Positions 27,327 to 39,477 are shown, counted from the first letter of the stretch. The stretch is 64,000 bases of DNA from Mesorhizobium sp. 113-3-3 (GCF_016756495.1 NZ_AP023243.1:6638501-6702500); one strand, 5' to 3'. Made by a program: numbers and translations. Notes: a model not told the origin generated them from the sequence alone.

Positions 27327-28196
27327 ATGAGCGAAGCCACAGTTGGCTTGGAGAACCTCACTAAGCGCTGTAGCGTGCTGGAGGAACTCAAATTAGGCAT
27401 CGCGCGCACCGAGAAAGTCATGAGCGAACCTATGGTCCGTTTTGAGAACGTCGCAAAGCGCTACGGCACGCTTAGCGTGCTGGATGAACTCAATCTCGAC
27501 ATTGCCCGCAACGAGAAGGTGTGCATCATCGGTCCCTCCGGTTCGGGCAAAACCACCGTGCTGCGCATGCTGATGACGCTGGAGCGCATTAATGAGGGGG
27601 TGATTTGGGTAGACGGGGAGCCGCTCACGCACATGCGGAAGAACGGCCAGATGGTGCCGGCGAATGAGCGTCATTTGCGGCGTGTGCGCGGCAAAATTGG
27701 CATGGTGTTCCAGCACTTCAACCTGTTCCCGCACATGACCGCCCTGCAGAACTGCATGGAGGCGCCGATCTCGGTGCTCGGGCTGTCCAGACAGGAGGCT
27801 GAGACCCGAGCGGCAGAGCTGCTCGATATGGTCGGGCTCAGCGACAAGAAGAACCATTTCCCGATCCAGCTCTCCGGCGGCCAAAAGCAGCGCGTGGCGA
27901 TCGCTCGGGCGCTGGCCATGCGACCCAAGGTGATGCTGTTCGACGAGGTTACATCGGCGCTTGATCCAGAGCTCGTCGGGGAGGTGCTCAACGTTATCCG
28001 TAAGCTCGGCACAGAGCATGACCTCACAATGCTGATGGTCACGCACCAGATGGCCTTTGCCAAGGAGTTCTCCGACCGCGTCTGCTTCTTTTACGGCGGC
28101 AAGATTGCCGAGCAAGGCCCGCCCGACCAGCTCTTCGGCGATCCGCAGCACGGGCGGACCCGACAATTTCTCAGCGCTGTGCTCGAGGCCAAGTAG
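27327..28196 (+). CDS. ehuA: Ehu-type ABC transporter ATP-binding protein EhuA
   Basis: ATPase of 289 residues with Walker A GPSGSGKTT, Q-loop [13 protein letters not shown], signature LSGGQKQR and Walker B VMLFDEVTSALDPE. The insert MRKNGQMVPANERHLRRVRGKIG is typical of EhuA. A partly diverged tandem copy precedes the normal N-terminus: residues 1-31 (MSEATVGLENLTKRC...LGIARTEKV) repeat residues 32-65 (MSEPMVRFENVAKRYG...LDIARNEKV). The strong site GGAGG lies before the first ATG only (27327); the inner ATG at 27420 has none. The duplication therefore adds an extra N-terminal segment. Confidence 0.88.
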   Translation: MSEATVGLENLTKRCSVLEELKLGIARTEKVMSEPMVRFENVAKRYGTLSVLDELNLDIARNEKVCIIGPSGSGKTTVLRMLMTLERINEGVIWVDGEPLTHMRKNGQMVPANERHLRRVRGKIGMVFQHFNLFPHMTALQNCMEAPISVLGLSRQEAETRAAELLDMVGLSDKKNHFPIQLSGGQKQRVAIARALAMRPKVMLFDEVTSALDPELVGEVLNVIRKLGTEHDLTMLMVTHQMAFAKEFSDRVCFFYGGKIAEQGPPDQLFGDPQHGRTRQFLSAVLEAK

Positions 28197-28339
28197 GTAG
28201 ACGGGGTGCATGTGGAATGGATGCGTGGCTGAAGGTAGCCGCGATCTGGCAGGACGGGCACATGTTCTCAATTGGCTCGCTCCGCGAGCCACCTACCAAA
28301 AGGATATGGGAACTACACCGGACCCTTGACCCTCGCCGA

Positions 28340-28672
28340 TACTGGCGCGCCCGCCGGCGCAAGTCATCCACTCTCGAAGAGAAGCAGCGGCTGGTTGCCG
28401 AGAGCTGTGAGTCAGGGGCGTCGATGTCGCTCGTGCCGCAGCGGCATGATATCAATGCGAACCTGTTGTTCACGTGACGCCGGCACATGCGCACGCCGAC
28501 GTCGGTGGCTTCGCCGGAATTGGTCCCGTCGACGTTGTCAGCATCGGGTCGGCTGCCTCCTTTCCGGAGCGACCGGGGGCGGAACAGCGTGGCATGATTG
28601 AGATCGGCCTGGCCGGCGGTTTGCACGTGCGCGTGGACGCCGCGGTCAGCGAGGCAGCGTTGCGGCGGTGAC
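28340..28672 (+). pseudogene. IS66 TnpA remnant
   Basis: One frame gives RYWRARRRKSSTLEEKQRLV, ESCESGASMSLVPQRHDINANLLFT, then a stop (TGA in place of the usual tryptophan codon) and RRHMR. Another frame downstream gives MIEIGLAGGLHVRVDAAVSEAALRR. These are the N- and C-terminal parts of the small IS66 protein TnpA. No TnpB or TnpC follows. Confidence 0.7.
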
Positions 28673-28802
28673 ATGATCGGGCCCGGTCTGCACAGTACAG
28701 TTGCTATGCAGCGCCGAACACGCTGCTGCAATTCTTTGAAAAGAGGTGGCTCGGTTTGTTTGGACAGGAATTCCCGATTTATAAGTGGAACACTGCCTAT
28801 GG

Positions 28803-29371
28803 TTAGGCCGCCTCGGGAAGCGGTAGCGGGGTGAAGTAGGCCTCATCTGGCGCTCTGCCGTCAAGGCTGGAATGCGGGCGTCCCCGATTGTAGAAATCGA
28901 GATATTTTCCGATCGACGCTCGCCCTTCGCGAACGCTGTCATAGGCCTTGAGATAGACCTCCTCATATTTCACCGACCGCCAGAGACGCTCGACGAAGAC
29001 GTTGTCGCGCCAGGCGCCCTTGCCATCCATGCTGATCCTGATCTCCCGGTCGAGCAGGACCTTGGTGAAGTCATGGCTGGTGAACTGGCTGCCCTGATCG
29101 GAGTTGAAGATCTCGGGCTTGCCGTATGTCGCCAGCGCCTCCTCGAGGGCTTCAATGCAAAACGCCGCATCCATGGTGATCGACAGCCGCCAGCTCAGTA
29201 CCTTGCGCGTGAACCAGTCGACGACAGCAACCAGGTAGCAGAAGCCGCGGGCCATCGGGATATAGGTCAGGTCCGTCGCCCAGACCTGGTTGGGCCGCGT
29301 CACCGCCAGCTTGCCCAGCAAATACGGATAGATCTTGTGCCCGTCCCCCGGCTTCGAAGTGCGCGGCTTGC
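28803..29371 (-). pseudogene. IS3-family OrfB, 3' part (split by IS21 element)
   Basis: The integrase-type catalytic domain continues here from 32021: RTSKPGDGHKIYPYLLGKLAV, VWATDLTYIPM (first Asp), IFNSDQGSQFTS (second Asp) and FVERLWRSVKYEEVY (Glu). The C-terminus is YNRGRPHSSLDGRAPDEAYF. All catalytic residues are present, so only the insertion has inactivated the gene. Confidence 0.88.
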
Positions 29372-29393
29372 TGCGGCGCGGCAATCAACGTGA

Positions 29394-31891
<2,498 letters not shown>

Positions 31892-32020
31892 CGCGCCGCG
31901 ACAATCAAACCGATAAAACCTCTTGCGCGCGACAATCAATGCCGAGATTATCACCATCGCCGCGACACCAGATTCTCATCCAGATTGTCGCGCGCTTCTC
32001 TCCCAGATTGTCGCGCTATA

Positions 32021-32287
32021 CGGCTTGCGGTAGAGCGCCTCGATATCCATGCGCTTCATCAAGGTGCGCACATGCAGGCGACCCGTCTCATAGCCTTCGC
32101 GCTTCAAAAGCTTCTGCAACATGCGGCTGCCCGCGAACGGGTAATCCAGATGCAATTCGTCGATGCGCCGCATCAGCTTCAGGTCTGCCGCCGATGTCGG
32201 CTTGGGTAGGGAGTAGACGCTGCCGCGGCTGATCCCCAGTTCGGCCGCCTGCTTGGCAATCGGCAGTTCATGTTCCCGGTCGATCAT
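32021..32287 (-). pseudogene. IS3-family OrfB, 5' part (split by IS21 element)
   Basis: It opens MIDREHELPIAKQAAELGIS and runs through YPFAGSRMLQKLLKREG and MDIEALYRKP up to the IS edge. The start overlaps the orfA stop (ATGA), the usual arrangement for programmed or coupled expression in IS3 elements. It continues at 29371. Confidence 0.87.
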
Positions 32288-32589
32288 CGTCTTGCGCTCC
32301 CCGACCAGCCGGCCTTGCCGAGCGCCGAGCCTAAAAAATCATTGGCCAGCGTCAGCTCTCCGATCTTGGCATGGAGGGCCTTTATGTCCACCGTCGGCTC
32401 CGATTTCTCCGCCGCGCCAAACACGTTCGAGGCCCCTTCCAGAAGCTGCTTTCTCCAATCCGTGATCTGGTTCGCATGCACATCATATTGCTGCGCCAGC
32501 TCGGCCAGCGTCTTTTCTCCCTTGATCGCCGCAAGCGCAACTTTCGCCTTGAAAGCCGGGCTGTGGTTCCGGCGTGGTCGTCTGCTCAT
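32284..32589 (-). CDS. IS3-family transposase OrfA
   Basis: A small helix-turn-helix protein (101 residues) from MSRRPRRNHSPAFKAKVALAA. It contains GEKTLAELAQQYDVHANQITDWRKQLL and a C-terminal leucine-rich segment, LHAKIGELTLANDFL, used for pairing with OrfB. A longer in-frame reading starting 51 bases upstream exists, but the chosen start fits the family. Confidence 0.88.
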   Translation of the reverse strand: MSRRPRRNHSPAFKAKVALAAIKGEKTLAELAQQYDVHANQITDWRKQLLEGASNVFGAAEKSEPTVDIKALHAKIGELTLANDFLGSALGKAGWSGSARR

Positions 32590-32674
32590 TCGTGATTCTC
32601 CTGTTCCGGCACTCATGCCGATCTCAGGCAGAAATTCCACGTATCACCCTGTCCATTTTTGCCGAGCCACCTCT

Positions 32675-33287
32675 CAATGAAGCGCAAAAAGCAGAGTGGC
32701 TTCTATCCGCGCCTGGAACTTCAAAGAGACCATAACTTGTCGTCGGCCTTAGCGAACAAGATGGCGACCTGCCGACGCTTTGCTCCCGGTATGCAAGATG
32801 GCGGTCGCGAAGGATCCAGTGATTGGTGAGGTGCTGATGGTGCGATGGCGAACGGTCAGCCGGGGTCGGACTGTCAATCTTCGGCTTGGTCTGAGGCTTT
32901 TGGAATGATCGTGTCTTTGCTGAGCGGCCCGAGCGACGGCCGGCCTTCGACATGTAAGAAATGGCCTACCCGGAAAAATGACTGCGTGAGGAGAGCCGGG
33001 ATCGCTCGTCTGACGCGGGATTCAGGCCGTCAGTCATGGGGCTGATCACCTTCAAAGCGGCTACGGCCCAGACTCGCATTGGCAGCTTCCGGGGCATGGT
33101 GGCTGCCTGCCTCCGAATGATGCACCTAGCCTAACTGCCATTTCATCTCGCGACCTTGCGCATATCGCTTAGTCAGGTAGATCGGCGAATGGCGCATGGC
33201 GATCATTTGACACGATTCGTCGAACTGTCGCGAGGCAATTGAGGACTTGGCCGGATACCTTCTCGTGGTTTTGATGAGTGACCGGTC
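32675..33287. other. Intergenic region, no gene recognised
   Basis: It lies between the IS3 element and the amidohydrolase gene. A leftward open frame (32624-32953) has no recognisable product and overlaps the IS end. The promoter of the rightward catabolic genes should lie in the last 150 bases, but no clear motif was found. Confidence 0.45.
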
Positions 33288-34187
33288 ATGACGATTGCAA
33301 CGCCACGGATTGATGCGCATGCGCACTTCTACACAGCCAAAGACTTGACGCGCGTTAAAGGTGGACTGCCTTACACGTTACCAACTCCGAACCCTCTAAG
33401 CACATATCTTGCTACTTTGATCGATGCCGGGCTGAACCCCACCCTCCTCAACAATGTTCACTTGAGCATCCTGCCGGACTCCGAGAATGTGTTCGCGTCC
33501 TTTAACGAGCTGGCAGGTTTACAGGAGCGCGATCCCGTGCGCTACGGGAGCATCAGGTTGGTCGGAACGATCCTGGCCGATCCTCTATATGCCACCGCTG
33601 ATCGATTGGCGCATCCGCAGGTTCAGGGTGTGCGTATCGTACTTCATGACGCCATTCCCGAGGCGCTCAGCCATGATGCCTATGCTAGTGCGGAGTGGCA
33701 GCAGCTTTTCGCGGGGTTGCGCGCTGACCAGCACGTGCATGTGTACGCGCAGAAAGCCGCGGTCAACTTGAAGGTGCTGCGGCAGCTTCCCAAGCGGGTT
33801 TCCGTGCTGATCGACCACCTCGGCACGTGCCATCCCGAGCGTGGCGTTGACGATCCCGCATTCGACGCTCTGCTCCGCGAGGCCAGCGAGCGTGGCAACG
33901 TCTACTTCAAGGGTCCCGGCTACCGTACAGCGATCGATACGGCCGCCGCATTACCATTCGCCGTTCGGATTGTCGAAAGGGTGGGCGCTCACAGGCTCTT
34001 GCTGGAGGCCAGCGACGCCCCCCATGTCGGCGACCGCGAGGGCCGGGCCTATGCCGATCACTTCACGCCTTTGGCCGCGTTCGACTTCGTCGCGCGGCTT
34101 GCTCGCGCCACCGCCGCGCTCACAGGTACCACGGCGGATGTACTGCTTCGTGGTGCATCCGCCGAAGTCTTCCCAACCTCCCCTTGA
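33288..34187 (+). CDS. Amidohydrolase family 2 (TIM-barrel) protein
   Basis: A 299-residue metal-dependent hydrolase of the amidohydrolase-2 type, the group containing lactonases and decarboxylases for aromatic or sugar acids. The N-terminal metal site is RIDAHAHFY; later blocks are VQGVRIVLHDAIP, VLIDHLGTCHPERG and the C-terminal LLLEASDAPHVGDREG with a candidate catalytic Asp. No signal peptide, so cytoplasmic. It is followed ten bases later by an alpha/beta hydrolase-like gene and then a 2-hydroxyacid-type dehydrogenase, which suggests stepwise opening and oxidation of an organic acid. The substrate is unknown. Confidence 0.82.
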   Translation: MTIATPRIDAHAHFYTAKDLTRVKGGLPYTLPTPNPLSTYLATLIDAGLNPTLLNNVHLSILPDSENVFASFNELAGLQERDPVRYGSIRLVGTILADPLYATADRLAHPQVQGVRIVLHDAIPEALSHDAYASAEWQQLFAGLRADQHVHVYAQKAAVNLKVLRQLPKRVSVLIDHLGTCHPERGVDDPAFDALLREASERGNVYFKGPGYRTAIDTAAALPFAVRIVERVGAHRLLLEASDAPHVGDREGRAYADHFTPLAAFDFVARLARATAALTGTTADVLLRGASAEVFPTSP

Positions 34188-34197
34188 AAGGAAAAAC

Positions 34198-35178
34198 ATG
34201 ACCAACCTGATTGAAGAAGATATCTCCTTCCCTGTGGCCTACCACGACGGCACCCATCGCCTGCGTGGACGGGTCTTCCGCCCTGCCAATCGGAGCGACG
34301 AGCAGCAGAAGCTCCCTCCGGTCGTCTTCAACTCGGGCTTCACCGGCGGCACCAGCATGTACGGCCAGTTGGTGGGCAAGGCCCTGGTCGGGCGCGGCTA
34401 TCGCGTGATGACCTATGACGTCGCCGGTTTCTTCAAGAATAAGGACGTGCGCAACACCGTCAAGCGCGGCGACCTCACAATGACGAACGTCAGCCTCGAG
34501 GACCAGAAGGCCGAGGTGCTCGCTGCGACCACCTGGAGCAAGGAGCACTTTGGCCGCATGCCGGTCGTTGCTTCATGGGCGATGGGTTCGGTCGCCAGCT
34601 TGGCCGCCATTGTAGAACTGGCCCGCGCGGGCGGCGACCAGGTTCCGTACTACGTGCCGATGAACTACACCCGCATGACTTCATTGCAAAACCTTCGCGC
34701 TGACAAGACGGCCGCACACGCGGCGCTGCTGGAGTTGCCAGATGACGAACCGGTACCGTCGTTCGACACGGGGACCGAAGAGACGAGGCTTGGTTACTAT
34801 CCCCTCGACTCGGCGACGCAAGCCTACGTCGATGAGCAGCTCGGCAGCTATACGGATGTCGACGGGGTTGATCGCTGGCCAGGTTGCAGCACCGTGAGTG
34901 CGAGGTCGTATAAGGAGTCCCTAGCATTTGACTCGGAGGCTGAGCTCGTTAAGGATTCAGGTCGTTTCCCGCCGACACTGATCATCCATGGGGCGGAGAA
35001 CACGCTCCACATGCCCGAGGAGTCGATCCGGCTGCACCAGGTCTATCCGGGGCAGAAAACCAAGGCTCCGTTACTAATTGCCGGCATGGAGCATGGCCAG
35101 CAGATGAGCGCCGAGAACATTGTCTTCCGCTACATGATCGAGAACATCGACCTCGGAATCCGCGCGCACACCATGTAA
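34198..35178 (+). CDS. Alpha/beta hydrolase fold protein
   Basis: A 326-residue protein starting MTNLIEEDISFPVAYHDGTHRLRG after an AAAGGA site. The fold signs are PPVVFNSGFTGG (oxyanion region), GYRVMTYDVAGFF, the nucleophile-elbow position VVASWAMGSVASLA and TLIIHGAENTLHMPEE with a late acidic residue; a histidine follows in GMEHGQQ. In the elbow the expected G-x-S-x-G serine appears to be alanine (S-W-A-M-G-S), so hydrolytic activity is doubtful unless the nearby serine substitutes. The segment SLAFDSEAELVKDSG is encoded by a repeat also present in non-coding DNA at 24.7 kb. Confidence 0.75.
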   Translation: MTNLIEEDISFPVAYHDGTHRLRGRVFRPANRSDEQQKLPPVVFNSGFTGGTSMYGQLVGKALVGRGYRVMTYDVAGFFKNKDVRNTVKRGDLTMTNVSLEDQKAEVLAATTWSKEHFGRMPVVASWAMGSVASLAAIVELARAGGDQVPYYVPMNYTRMTSLQNLRADKTAAHAALLELPDDEPVPSFDTGTEETRLGYYPLDSATQAYVDEQLGSYTDVDGVDRWPGCSTVSARSYKESLAFDSEAELVKDSGRFPPTLIIHGAENTLHMPEESIRLHQVYPGQKTKAPLLIAGMEHGQQMSAENIVFRYMIENIDLGIRAHTM

Positions 35179-35244
35179 CCCTTCCGCCTCTTGAACCCGC
35201 GCGGCCCTGGCTGGAACAGGCCGCGCCCGGCCTCCTTGAGCAAC

Positions 35245-36567
35245 ATGATCCCTAAACTCCCATCCGAATCCGTCACGCTTCCGCTCTACCAAGCCTTCTG
35301 TGCCGAACTTCGGGCGCGCGGCTTTGCGGGCGAACTGTCGGCGGAGGCCGGCGACAGGACGGTCATGGCGACGGACAACTCGATCTATCAATTGACGCCG
35401 CAGGCGATTGCCTTCCCGCGCAACCGAGACGACCTAGTCCGGATTGCGAAGCTGCTCGCGGAGAATCGGTTCTCGGGCATTCGGGTCGCGCCGCGCGGCG
35501 GCGGGACCGGTACCAACGGCCAATCGCTGACGGACGGGCTTGTCGTCGATATATCGCGCCACATGAACCGGATCCTCGCGATAGACCCGGTGCGCCGTAC
35601 GGCTCGGATGGAGGCGGGCGTCGTGAAGGACCAGCTCAACGCGGCCTTGAAGCGTTACGGGCTGTTCTTCGCACCCGAGCTGTCGACATCGAACCGGGCC
35701 ACCATAGGCGGCATGATCTCGACCGACGCCTGCGGGCAGGGATCCTGCCTCTATGGCAAGACCCGCGATCACGTCCTGGAACTGACGACCGTCCTGCCCG
35801 ACGGGACGGTTTGGGACTCTGCGCCCTTGGACGAAGAGGCGCTCACGGCCGCTAAGAGCCGCCCCGACCAAGCAGGAGCCATTCATCGCGCCGTCGACCA
35901 TCTTGAGCGCGTGAACGCGGCGCTCATCACCCAGCGCTTCCCCAAACTCAATCGCTGCCTCACAGGCTACGACCTCGCTCATATCCGGCGCCCAGACGGC
36001 CGCTTCGACCTCAATGCTATCCTGTGTGGATCGGAGGGGACGCTCGGATTTCTGGCGGAGGCGACACTCAACGTCCTGCCGCTGCCGAGCCGGAGCGCGC
36101 TGGTGATCCTGCGCTACGGCAGCTTCGATGCCGCGCTCCGGGACACGCAGGCCCTCATCGCCTTCGGGGCGGCCTCCATCGAAACCATTGATTCAAAAGT
36201 GTTATCGCTCGCCCAGAGTGACCTGATTTGGGCGGGCGTCTCTAGATTCTTTCCCGAGGACGCCGGGGAACCGGCGCGTGGCGTTAACCTCATTGAGTTC
36301 GTCGGGCAAAGCGACGCGCAGGTTGAGGAGGCGCTGGGCCGGCTGACGGATGCGCTTGACACGGACAGACCCGTTGCCGGACGGCGCGGCTTCACGATCG
36401 CACGGGGGATCATCGAGGTCTCTCGCATCTGGGAGATGCGGAAGAAGGCTGTCGGACTCCTCGGTAACATGAAGGGCGACAAGCGCCCGATCCCCTTTGT
36501 GGAGGACACGGCCGTGCCGCCGGAGAACCTGGCTGATTTCATTGCGGAGTTCCGGGGGGGTGCTTGA
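35245..36567 (+). pseudogene. YdiJ-type FAD/Fe-S dehydrogenase, FAD half (frameshifted)
   Basis: The N-terminal half of a roughly 1010-residue FAD-binding and 4Fe-4S oxidoreductase of the YdiJ/D-2-hydroxyacid dehydrogenase type. The FAD PCMH domain is clear: RVAPRGGGTGTNGQSLTDG, APELSTSNRATIGGMISTDACGQGS and CGSEGTLGFLAEATL. The FAD-oxidase C-terminal domain follows, with PFVEDTAVPPENLADFI. The reading then runs into a G7 tract (36554-36560) and stops at once; the family sequence continues in the next frame. One G fewer would join both halves. I start at the ATG giving MIPKLPSESV; an upstream TTG is possible. Confidence 0.87.
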
Positions 36568-38323
36568 CCGGCGCGGACTCGACTACGGGATGTTCGGGCA
36601 CGTCGGCGCCGGAGTGCTCCATGTCCGTCCGGCCATCGACATGAAGGCGGCGGGCGCCGAGGCGCTGATCCGGGAAGTCACGGATGAGGTCGTGGCCCTG
36701 ACGCAGCGATACGGAGGGCTCCTGTGGGGCGAGCACGGCAAGGGTATGCGCTCTGAGTTCTCGCCCCGCTTCTTCGGGCCGCTCTACCCGGTTCTTCAGG
36801 CCGTCAAGGCGGCCTTCGATCCGCGCAACCAATTCAATCCCGGCAAGATTGCCGTCCCGGACGGCGGCGTGCTTCTGAGGGTCGATGGCGTGCCGACCAA
36901 GGGCCAGCACGACCGAACCATTCCGTCCGGCGTGCGGGCCGGCTACGACGAGGCGTTGCACTGCAGCGGCAACGGCGCCTGCTTCAGCTGGAACCCGGAC
37001 GACGCTATGTGCCCGTCCTGGAAAGGCACGCGCGAGCGCCGGCATTCCCCGAAGGGCCGCGCCCAGCTCATGCGCGAATGGCTGCGGCGGCTCGCCGCGA
37101 AGGACATTGACCCGCTGGCAGAAGCGCGACGGCTGCGGGCCCGGCCCGGCTGGCTGACTTTTCCATCCCGGCTTCTCGCAACGCTCCGTCGGGACGACGA
37201 CTTCTCGCATGAGGTCCACGAGGCCATGGCAGGCTGCCTCGCTTGCAAATCCTGCACGGCCCAGTGCCCGATCAAGGTGGACGTGCCCACGTTCCGGGCG
37301 AAGTTCCTCGAACTCTACCATGGACGCTATCTGCGGCCTCTGCGCCACCACGTGATCGGGCGGCTGGAGGCGATGCTGCCGCTCCTCGCCAGGATGCCGT
37401 CGCTCGTCAACCTGGCGACGGCCCTCGGCCTGATGCGGCCCCTCGGCCTTGTCAACACGCCGAGGCTGTCCGGGGTCGATCTCGGGCGGGAGCTGAAGGC
37501 AAGGAGCGTCGCCATGGCAACGCCGGACGCGCTCGGGGCCCTGGCTCCGCACGAACGTAGGCAGAGCGTCGTAGTCGTTCCGGACGCATTCACGACCTAC
37601 TACGATACGGGAGTGCTGCTCGACACGCTCGACCTCCTCCGCGCCATCGGGATGAGGCCGTGGCTCGCGCCCTATCGGCCGAACGGCAAGCCGCTCCACG
37701 TTCACGGCTTCCTCAGTTCGTTTGAGCGCTTGGCGGCCAAGAACGCGGGTGCGCTTGGGCAGCTCGCCGCTGCCGGCGTCGACCTCGTCGGGCTCGACCC
37801 CTCTATGACGCTGACCTACCGTTCCGAGTACCCCGCAGCACTCCCGGGGCGGAAGCTGCCTTCCGTGCAACTCATCCAGGAATGGCTGGCCGCCCGGCTA
37901 GATGGGCTCCCCCGCGTCGCGGGGGCGCCCAACTACTTCCTCTTGCCGCACTGCACGGAGCGGACGAACGCGCAGGCGGCAGTGGCAGGCTGGCGCCACG
38001 TCTTTGACGCTTGCGGGATCGCACTCACCGTTCTGCCGTCCGGCTGCTGCGGCATGGCGGGCACGTTCGGTCACGAGGTCGAGCATCGCGCCTTGTCCGA
38101 GCACATCTATGCACTGAGTTGGGCAAGTCATGTGAACGCCGCCGGATCCTCGGGTCGCCTCCTCGCGGACGGCTTCTCCTGCCGGTCCCAGGTTGAGATC
38201 ATCGACGGGGTTCGCCTCGCCCATCCTGTGCAGGCGCTCCTTGCCGAGCTCTCGAAATCGGCCCAAGTAAGCCAATCGGAATGCTCGGACAACCACGCCG
38301 TCGCGCCGACCGACTGGGTGTAG
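36560..38323 (+). pseudogene. YdiJ-type FAD/Fe-S dehydrogenase, Fe-S half (frameshifted)
   Basis: Continuation of the same gene in another frame: VLDRRGLDYGMFGHVGAGVLHVRP and RNQFNPGKIA (end of the FAD part). The ferredoxin-like part then has CSGNGACFSWN...MCPSW and CLACKSCTAQCPIKVD, and a cysteine-rich domain has LPHCTERTNAQ and LPSGCCGMAGTFGHE. All cluster cysteines are present, so the only visible defect is the extra G. The intact enzyme would pass electrons from a 2-hydroxyacid to the respiratory chain. The frameshift could be a true mutation, slippage or a sequencing error. A GlxA-like regulator fragment follows 97 bases downstream. Confidence 0.87.
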
Positions 38324-38420
38324 TTGCCCGAAGCGCGTATCGTGCCGTTGCGCAAGTGAGCTTGGTCGACGGGCGACCCGAACACCCAGTATTCGCGAGT
38401 CGGCCTGCGATAGGATGTGA

Positions 38421-38520
38421 ATGACCAAACTTTTGCTAAAAGAGGGCAGCACGGCGACCGGCATCCCCGGGAGTGGATCCGTACCCACACGTATTGGGCT
38501 ATTGGTTTTTCCGGAGTTCT
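38421..38520 (+). pseudogene. GlxA/AraC-type regulator, 5' fragment (split by IS66)
   Basis: It opens MTKLLLKEGSTATG and reaches RIGLLVFPEF, the first strand of a DJ-1/PfpI-like domain, where IS66 interrupts it. It has a GGATGTG site before the ATG. The frame continues exactly at 41237 after removing the IS and one 8-bp repeat. Confidence 0.82.
38513..38520. repeat. Target-site duplication of IS66 (GGAGTTCT), left copy
   Basis: GGAGTTCT recurs at 41229-41236, directly outside the other end. Eight base pairs is the normal IS66 duplication length. Confidence 0.93.
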
Positions 38521-38610
38521 GTATGCGCCGCCCACACCCCATTGATTTCGCTTGTTTCTGAACATTGAGGTTTCTGCCAGAAGGTTTTCGGCAGGAGCTG
38601 GAGATTTGGC

Positions 38611-39063
38611 ATGGCGGATGGCGAGGGATTTGTTGGGCGATGCGAAGTTGTCGAGCCTCGTCGTGGAAACCGACGATGGCCTAATGATCTGAAGGCGCGG
38701 ATTGTCGCGGAGAGCCTTCAACGCGGTGCGCGGGTTGTTGATGTTGCGCGTCGTCATGATCTCATTGCGCATCAGCTTTCGGACTGGCGACGGCAGGCGC
38801 GTCAGGGTCTTTTGGCGCTGCCTGCGGAACTGATGCCGGTGCCTTGCGAGAATAGCGGCCCATTCGAGCCTGCCTTCGTGCCCCTGGCGATTACGACGGA
38901 GCCGAAGGAGGCTGCCGATGCTTTGCCGGTTCCGGAGCCGGTCGAGATCACTTTGGGGATCATGACCGTGGAAATAGGCGCAGACCTCGTGGTGAGGGTT
39001 CCCGGCGATGTGCCGGTTGACCGGGTTGCGGCCTTGGTGCGTGCGATGCGCGGGACGGCATGA
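38611..39063 (+). CDS. tnpA: IS66-family protein TnpA
   Basis: A 150-residue helix-turn-helix protein: RRWPNDLKARIVAESLQRGARVVDVARRHDLIAHQLSDWRRQARQ, with a C-terminal VEIGADLVVRVPGDVPVDRVAALVRAM. It is required for IS66 transposition with TnpB and TnpC. It overlaps tnpB by four bases (ATGA). Confidence 0.92.
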   Translation: MADGEGFVGRCEVVEPRRGNRRWPNDLKARIVAESLQRGARVVDVARRHDLIAHQLSDWRRQARQGLLALPAELMPVPCENSGPFEPAFVPLAITTEPKEAADALPVPEPVEITLGIMTVEIGADLVVRVPGDVPVDRVAALVRAMRGTA

Positions 39064-39413
39064 TCGTCGCGGGCCAACGATTGCCGATCCTGATCGCGAC
39101 GCGGCCGGTGGACTTCCGCTGTGGCCATCAGGCGCTGGCATTGATGGTGCAGACCGAGTTGAAGCTTGATCCGCATTCCGGGGTCACCGTGATCTTCCGG
39201 TCGAAGCGCGGGAATCGTGTAAAAATCCTGGTGTGGGATGGCACCGGAATGGTGCTGACCTACAAAATCCTGGAACAGGGCAGCTTTGCCTGGCCCAAAG
39301 TGCAGGATGGGACGATGCGGCTGTCGCGGGGGCAGTATGAAGCTTTGTTCGAAGGTCTCGACTGGCGACGCGTGGTAGCGCAGCGGGTAGCGCCGCCCGC
39401 TGCGGCAGGGTGA
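39060..39413 (+). CDS. tnpB: IS66-family protein TnpB
   Basis: A 117-residue accessory protein with the standard sequence: ILIATRPVDFRCGHQALALMVQTEL, VIFRSKRGNRVKILVWDGTGMVL, and a C-terminal FAWPKVQDGTMRLSRGQYEALFEGLDWRRV. It is translationally coupled to tnpA. Its biochemical role is not established. Confidence 0.94.
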   Translation: MIVAGQRLPILIATRPVDFRCGHQALALMVQTELKLDPHSGVTVIFRSKRGNRVKILVWDGTGMVLTYKILEQGSFAWPKVQDGTMRLSRGQYEALFEGLDWRRVVAQRVAPPAAAG

Positions 39414-39477
39414 CTCACCCGTTCGGTTTTGGCGTTGTTTTATTGGGCTTTTTTGCTTCGATTTGCTACGAAGGCGC

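Noticed and set aside
27393..28292. Open frame of about 299 codons antisense to ehuA
   Set aside because: The sense ATPase motifs are unambiguous.
36539..37870. Open frame of 443 codons antisense to the Fe-S half of the dehydrogenase
   Set aside because: The sense strand encodes a clear cysteine-motif protein; the antisense translation is low-complexity and has no ribosome binding site.
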